Of a stretch of 42,888 bases of DNA, positions 38,416-42,888 are shown one piece after another (the first letter of the stretch is position 1; every line of letters starts with the position of its first letter). The DNA is taken from assembly GCA_903847325.1 (NCBI GenBank), contig CAINDJ010000258.1, forward strand, positions 1 through 42,888, given 5' to 3'. A program made the translations under genes and the position numbers. Source of the stretch: an uncultured beta proteobacterium (lineage in GTDB: Bacteria > Pseudomonadota > Gammaproteobacteria > Burkholderiales > Burkholderiaceae_B). The notes beneath the pieces are model-generated. The model searched no databases. It worked only from the letters and a program-made list of their open reading frames with translations, and was not told the DNA's origin.

Positions 38416-39951
38416 TTACGCCGAGTGCGTCGCTAACAACGACATCCCTAATTGCACACGACGCTGAAGCCACAGGCTTGGGCGATAGCGTGGGTCACCG
38501 GTGACCTGCTGCATATTTTTCAAAATCTCAAGGATTTGACGTGCACCCAGTGCATCGCCCAAAGCCAAGGGGCCTTTTGGATAACCCAGGCCCAGTGATA
38601 CTGCGCGGTCAATGTCCTGAGGTGTAGCAATCCCTTGCTGCGCGATATCGCAGGCGATATTCACAATCATGGCGGTAATTCTCTGCGCAACAAAACCCGC
38701 TGAGTCCTCGATCACACTGACACGCACATTGTCACTACCAAATAAGGCATGTGCTGTCGTGCGCCAGGCTGGGGCAGTTGCAGGTGACACCATCAGCGTG
38801 CGACGACGCGAACCTTCAAAATCATTCAAGGTATCTAAACCAACCGTACGCGCAGCATCAAGACCCTGCTCCACCACCGCCGTCGAAACATCCTGACCGT
38901 AAGGCGTCACAACCAGCAGGCTATCAAAGGAAGGCGTGCTGCCTGTTTCCAGCGTAGCACCCAGACTACGCAACAAATTCACCGCGCGCGCATGACCCAG
39001 TTCATGCGCATGGCTGACCCAGACCTTAGGAACGGATTGCTGCTCTGGCGCGGGAGGCTCAATCACAACTTTTTTCTGACCATCTTCGTAGTCATAAAAG
39101 CCTGCCTGTGTTTTACGGCCGTAAATCCCACCGGCCACGCGAATAGTGCCGATCGGAGAGGGTTTGAAACGTGGCTCATCAAAGAACTGGCGATAGATCG
39201 ACTCCATCACCGCGTGCGAGACGTCAAGACCGGTCAGGTCCATCAGCTCAAAAGGCCCCATTTTGAATCCAGCCTGCTCGCGCATGATGGCATCAATCGT
39301 CGGGAAGGAAGTCACGCCCTCTTGTGCAATACGTAAGCCCTCGGTGTTCATACCGCGGCCAGCGTGGTTCACGATAAATCCGGGCATATCCTTGCAACGC
39401 ACAGCGGTATGACCCATTTTGGTCGACAAGGCCATCAATGCATCACCGACCTTACGATCACTCTTCAAGCCATCAATGACTTCGACCACTTTCATCAGCG
39501 GTACGGGATTGAAAAAGTGATAACCCGCTAAGCGCTCGGGATGGGCACAAGCCGCTGCAATCGAGGTAATGGACAACGAGGAGGTGTTGGACACCAGGAT
39601 GCAGTCATCCGAAACAATGGCTTCTAGGTCTTTAAAAAACTTTTGCTTGATATCCAGACGCTCAACGATCGCCTCGATCACCAGATCACAGTCTTTCAGC
39701 TCAGCCAGATCCTTGGCACCATGCACGTTGGCCAGGGCAGCCTCGGCGGCCTCAGCGGAAATCTTGCCCTTATTGACCAGTGTGGTCCAAGTCGTTGCCA
39801 ACGCCTCTCGGGCTGCGATCACAGCCTGTGGCTGGACATCGAACAATCTGACCGTTAATCCTGCTTGAGCCGCGATCTGAACGATCCCACGTCCCATCGC
39901 CCCCGCACCTGCTACACCGACTATTTGAATATTTTTCATTTTTTGTTCCAT
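38416..39951 (-). CDS. 3-hydroxyacyl-CoA dehydrogenase, PaaH/PaaC type
   Basis: A 511 aa NAD-dependent dehydrogenase oxidising 3-hydroxyacyl-CoA to 3-oxoacyl-CoA. The Rossmann motif is VGVAGAGAMGRGIVQIAAQA; VIEAIVERLDIKQKFFKDLE, SNTSSLSITSIAAAC and the catalytic His region AGYHFFNPVPLMKVVEVIDG follow. There are two C-terminal 3HCDH domains, the second ending in FVAQRITAMIVNIACDIAQQ and LGYPKGPLALGD, as in PaaH. No other phenylacetate genes or thiolase are adjacent, so a general beta-oxidation or butyrate role is equally possible. The start may be the ATG at 39951 or the one four codons downstream. Confidence 0.9.
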   Translation of the reverse strand: MEQKMKNIQIVGVAGAGAMGRGIVQIAAQAGLTVRLFDVQPQAVIAAREALATTWTTLVNKGKISAEAAEAALANVHGAKDLAELKDCDLVIEAIVERLDIKQKFFKDLEAIVSDDCILVSNTSSLSITSIAAACAHPERLAGYHFFNPVPLMKVVEVIDGLKSDRKVGDALMALSTKMGHTAVRCKDMPGFIVNHAGRGMNTEGLRIAQEGVTSFPTIDAIMREQAGFKMGPFELMDLTGLDVSHAVMESIYRQFFDEPRFKPSPIGTIRVAGGIYGRKTQAGFYDYEDGQKKVVIEPPAPEQQSVPKVWVSHAHELGHARAVNLLRSLGATLETGSTPSFDSLLVVTPYGQDVSTAVVEQGLDAARTVGLDTLNDFEGSRRRTLMVSPATAPAWRTTAHALFGSDNVRVSVIEDSAGFVAQRITAMIVNIACDIAQQGIATPQDIDRAVSLGLGYPKGPLALGDALGARQILEILKNMQQVTGDPRYRPSLWLQRRVQLGMSLLATHSA

Positions 39952-39988
39952 TTCACCATTTGGGTCATTATCGCTCTAAGATTGACCT

Positions 39989-40852
39989 ATGCAAAACACA
40001 CTTCAGATAGGGCTTGCGGTCAGCGCTGACCAGGTAAGCGCTCTTTTTAAGCCTCGCGACCCACAGGGCAATAAAGGCAGCTTTGGTTGCGCCGCTATTC
40101 TTGGTGGCGCACGCGGCATGACCGGCGCGGTGATCCTCGCTGGCAGAGCTGCGCTGAAAACGGGAGCAGGCAAGGTTATGGTGGGGATTGCCCAGACCCC
40201 AATGCCCGTGGCGTACGACAGCGTCACCCCAGAATTGATGCTGCACGAAGCCGAAGAACTGATCGAGACAGCCATCAAAATGGATGCCTGGGCAGCAGGT
40301 TGCGGTCTTGGTCAATCTGAATACGCTTTAAATTTACTGCGCCAGCTTTTTATCAAACGCCGGGATATTCCGCTGGTTCTGGACGCGGATGGCTTAAATG
40401 CCGTGGCGAGCGGCGAAATCTCCCCCACCTGGGGCAGTGGTGAGATCGTGCTCACCCCCCACCCTGCAGAAGCTGCCCGACTACTCAAAACCGACACAAA
40501 AAAAATCCAGGACGACCGATCGGCTGCCGCCATGGCACTCGCTAAAAAATACAAAGTCTGGGTTGTACTCAAAGGCGCGGGGACAATCATCTGTGCACCC
40601 GATCTTTCCTGGCAAATCAACACTACCGGCAATGTCGGTCTAGCCACAGCCGGCTCGGGCGATGTTCTGACTGGCTTGCTGGTCAGCCTGCTTGCGCAGG
40701 GCTTGCCCATGTCTCAAGCAGTCCCTGCGGGCGTATGGTTGCATGGTGCTGCTGCAGACCAGCTCGTTCAACAAGGTATCGGTCCCATTGGTCTGACCGC
40801 TGGTGAATTAGCGGATGCCGCGCGCAGCGTTCGCAATCACCCCGCAAAATAA
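39989..40852 (+). CDS. nnrD: ADP-dependent NAD(P)H-hydrate dehydratase (stand-alone)
   Basis: Repairs hydrated NADH/NADPH (S form) back to the active cofactor at the expense of a nucleotide phosphate. Ribokinase-like fold: KGSFGCAAILGGARGMTGAV, GCGLGQSEYALNLL, VLDADGLNAVA, VLTPHPAEAARLL and the catalytic GSGDVLTGLL are present. At 287 aa it contains only the dehydratase domain; in many proteobacteria this is fused behind the NnrE epimerase domain, which is not seen here. Divergent from the dehydrogenase gene with 37 bases between, and followed by the M20 gene after 39 bases. Confidence 0.92.
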   Translation: MQNTLQIGLAVSADQVSALFKPRDPQGNKGSFGCAAILGGARGMTGAVILAGRAALKTGAGKVMVGIAQTPMPVAYDSVTPELMLHEAEELIETAIKMDAWAAGCGLGQSEYALNLLRQLFIKRRDIPLVLDADGLNAVASGEISPTWGSGEIVLTPHPAEAARLLKTDTKKIQDDRSAAAMALAKKYKVWVVLKGAGTIICAPDLSWQINTTGNVGLATAGSGDVLTGLLVSLLAQGLPMSQAVPAGVWLHGAAADQLVQQGIGPIGLTAGELADAARSVRNHPAK

Positions 40853-40891
40853 GTATGCTTGCACGCAAATAACAATCCTCTGGAGCCCTGT

Positions 40892-42091
40892 ATGTCCACC
40901 CAAGTCTCACCGCCTGCAGTTACTACTGCACATACTCCTGCACTGACCCCTGTGCTCACTCCAGAAACCCAAGCACTGGCAGATCAATTGGCTGCAGGCA
41001 TTCGCATGTGGATTGAATGCGAGTCGCCATCAAGCGATGCCGCTGCAGTAGAACGCATGGCAGCTCTGGTTGCCGATCAAGCCCGTGCAGCCGGCTTAAC
41101 CGTCACACTTACCCATGCGGGTCCTAAAAACCTGCCAATCCTGGTCGCCTCTAACCGGGCCCCTGGCGATGAACGACCTGGCATTCTTTTACTCGCCCAT
41201 CTGGATACCGTTCATCCGATTGGTACGCTCAAGATCAACCCCTGCCGTATCGAAGACGGCAAGCTATACGGGCCTGGCAGTTTTGATATGAAAGGCGGGA
41301 CCTACCTGGCACTCGCCGCGTTAGGCGAATTATCCGCAGCAGGCTCGACCCCATTGCCTGTAGACTTTTTAATGGTGCCAGACGAGGAAGTCGGCAGCCA
41401 CGCCTCACGGCCTGCCATTGAGTCCTATGCCAAACGTGCCCGCTACACACTGGTCTGCGAACCTGCACGCCCCAATGGTGGCAAATGCGTCACAGCACGT
41501 AAAGGGACAGGCATGACGAAACTGACCGTCACAGGTCGCCCCTCACATGCTGGCATGGCACACGAAAAAGGTCGTAGCGCAATTCGCGAAATGGCGCATC
41601 AAATCATCGCACTTGAGGCGATGACAGATTACAGCCGTGGCATCACCGTGAGCGTTGGCACCATCTCTGGCGGTACCGTCACAAATACCGTCCCGTCACA
41701 TTGCGAAGTCATGGTGGATTTTAGGATCCCGGATGAGGCGGCAGGCAAGGAAATCGAAGCCAGAATGCTATCTCTCAAGCCCGTCGATCCAGATACCACC
41801 CTCAACATCGAGGTAGAGCTCAACCGACCTGCGATGGTAAAAACACCTGAGGCACAAGCACTGCTCGACAAGCTGATTGTTTATGCCGATGCGGCTGGCT
41901 TCGAGCTGATAGATGCACCCGTGACTGGAGGTGGCAGTGATGCAAACTTTACTGCTGCGCTAGGTATACCTTCGGTAGACGGTCTGGGCGCTGAGGGCGA
42001 TGGCGCACACACCTTGCGCGAATACATCTTTGTCTCTGCGCTGCCACGCCGTCTGCAATTCTGGCGCAATACGCTTTCAACGTTGGTTTAA
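40892..42091 (+). CDS. M20 family metallopeptidase, glutamate carboxypeptidase (CPG2)-like
   Basis: A 399 aa two-zinc exopeptidase. Metal ligands and catalytic residues are visible: His and Asp in LLLAHLDTVHPIGTL, bridging Asp in GPGSFDMKGG, Glu pair in VPDEEVGSHASRP, then EPARPNGG, and the terminal GGGSDANF. The dimerisation domain contains GRPSHAGMAHEKGRSAIREM. The start is the ATG at 40892 with TGGAG upstream. No clear signal peptide is seen, only an Ala/Thr/Pro-rich N-terminus, so it is probably cytoplasmic. It would release C-terminal glutamate or a similar residue from small acylated substrates; the precise substrate is unknown. Confidence 0.88.
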   Translation: MSTQVSPPAVTTAHTPALTPVLTPETQALADQLAAGIRMWIECESPSSDAAAVERMAALVADQARAAGLTVTLTHAGPKNLPILVASNRAPGDERPGILLLAHLDTVHPIGTLKINPCRIEDGKLYGPGSFDMKGGTYLALAALGELSAAGSTPLPVDFLMVPDEEVGSHASRPAIESYAKRARYTLVCEPARPNGGKCVTARKGTGMTKLTVTGRPSHAGMAHEKGRSAIREMAHQIIALEAMTDYSRGITVSVGTISGGTVTNTVPSHCEVMVDFRIPDEAAGKEIEARMLSLKPVDPDTTLNIEVELNRPAMVKTPEAQALLDKLIVYADAAGFELIDAPVTGGGSDANFTAALGIPSVDGLGAEGDGAHTLREYIFVSALPRRLQFWRNTLSTLV

Positions 42092-42098
42092 CAGACGT

Positions 42099-42888
42099 TT
42101 ACGATGAGGTTTTGATCAACATCGCCTTGAGCATATCAAGGCGATTCTTAGGACTCATCGCCTCAGCCTCGGGTTGCTGATCAGGCGCACTAGACAGTCC
42201 CATTTCCTCAATAAAGCGCGATGGCTCTCGCAGCAAATCCTCACGCGCGCGCCTGCGTTTTTTACACCAGCTCAAATGCAGGCTGCGCTGTGCGCGAGTG
42301 ATCCCCACATACATCAGACGCCGCTCCTCCTGAATGCGCGAAACAAGCGCCTCGGCGATACTCGCAGCATCTCCTTCGTCATCATCACGCCCCATGTGAG
42401 GCAAAAGCCCCTCCTCGACGCCGAGCAAATATACGTGCGGATACTCAAGACCTTTTGAGGCGTGAAGCGTAGATAATTTCACCGCATCGGGCTCCTCGTC
42501 CTCACCGCGCTCAAGCATTGTGACAAGCGCCACATGCTGAACCAGATCAAACAAGCCCATACTATCGGCATCAGCCTTGCGCTTGAGCCAGCCAACTAAT
42601 TCCAGCACATTGTGCCAGCGGCTTTGGGCAGGCTTTTCATCAAAGGTATCGTAAAGATATCTTTCGTACTGAATCGCGCCAATCAAATCATCAAGAATGT
42701 CGCCTGCAGGTTCAGCGGCCTGAACTTTCTGACCCACCTCGGTTTTACCCGCACGAAATTGAATTCGAACAATAAACTCACCAAAAGTACGCAATGGTTC
42801 GAGCTGACGCGTATTCAGTCTGGACTCAACGCCTTGCTCAAACAAGGCAGCAAATAATGAAATTTTTCGCTCACCCGCATATTGGCCA
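42099..42888 (-). CDS. rep: ATP-dependent DNA helicase Rep (C-terminal part)
   Basis: About 260 C-terminal residues of a UvrD/Rep superfamily 1A helicase; the frame stays open through the window edge at 42888. Motif V/Va region VKLSTLHASKGLEYPHVYLL, GVEEGLLPHMG and motif VI EERRLMYVGITRAQRSLHLS are present. PSRFIEEM and the short tail fit Rep better than UvrD, which has a longer C-terminus. Rep drives 3'-5' unwinding and clears proteins ahead of replication forks. It converges on the M20 gene with seven bases between stops. Confidence 0.9.
   Translation of the reverse strand, partial: GQYAGERKISLFAALFEQGVESRLNTRQLEPLRTFGEFIVRIQFRAGKTEVGQKVQAAEPAGDILDDLIGAIQYERYLYDTFDEKPAQSRWHNVLELVGWLKRKADADSMGLFDLVQHVALVTMLERGEDEEPDAVKLSTLHASKGLEYPHVYLLGVEEGLLPHMGRDDDEGDAASIAEALVSRIQEERRLMYVGITRAQRSLHLSWCKKRRRAREDLLREPSRFIEEMGLSSAPDQQPEAEAMSPKNRLDMLKAMLIKTSS

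Noticed and set aside
40498-40505. Eight-A run in nnrD as a programmed frameshift site
   Set aside because: The zero frame continues through complete family motifs and neither alternative frame gives a meaningful product; it encodes two Lys codons.

Overview
The window looks like a stretch of ordinary chromosome from a betaproteobacterium of the order Burkholderiales, most likely family Alcaligenaceae (Bordetella/Achromobacter relatives). This is inferred from gene content and order: coaE-zapD beside a prepilin peptidase, panC-scpA-DUF3460, metXW-ampG, mreBCD-mrdA-rodA next to gatCAB, and a Bug-type (TctC) periplasmic binding protein. GC content is moderate, genes are tightly packed with many 1-4 nt stop/start overlaps, and there is no insertion sequence, phage, integrase or CRISPR array.

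Layout. 1-5913 (-): an RND multidrug efflux operon of the MdtABC/MuxABC type; the second permease leaves the window at base 1. 5961-8068 (-): zapD, coaE and a shortened prepilin peptidase. 8183-9338: a NlpE-like lipoprotein (+) tail-to-tail with an HTH-only LuxR-type regulator (-). 9446-11402 (-): panC, scpA, DUF3460. 11468-12904 (+): a DHA2-type drug exporter. 12938-18130 (-): an AapJQMP-type polar amino acid ABC importer with a Bug-family binding protein coupled to its end. 18344-21030 (+): ftsE, ftsX, mutY. 21027-26605 (-): mreB-mreC-mreD-mrdA-rodA, the elongasome. 26764-30066 (+): gatC-gatA-gatB. 30154-31677: pyrE (-) and xthA (+), divergent. 31705-34801 (-): metX-metW-ampG behind a SAM-II riboswitch. 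35056-35833: a second HTH-only LuxR protein (+) tail-to-tail with another lipoprotein (-). 35952-38327: gshA (+), tRNA-Arg(CCG) (-), a membrane-anchored cytochrome c (+). 38416-42888: 3-hydroxyacyl-CoA dehydrogenase (-), NAD(P)HX dehydratase (+), an M20 carboxypeptidase (+) and the C-terminal part of Rep helicase (-).

Most genes are core: cell shape and division (zapD, ftsEX, mreBCD, mrdA, rodA), chromosome segregation and repair (scpA, mutY, xthA, rep), cofactors and metabolism (coaE, panC, pyrE, metXW, gshA, nnrD) and Gln/Asn-tRNA amidation (gatCAB). I see no clear undescribed multi-gene system. The points most worth following are the SAM-II aptamer at metX, a nine-G tract inside mutY, a prepilin peptidase without its zinc-cysteine segment and without pilB/pilC nearby, the repeated arrangement of an HTH-only LuxR protein facing a lipoprotein gene, and a Bug binding-protein gene translationally joined to an ABC importer. 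Intergenic stretches are short; the longest (34802-35055, about 250 bases) holds the riboswitch and several operator-like repeats.
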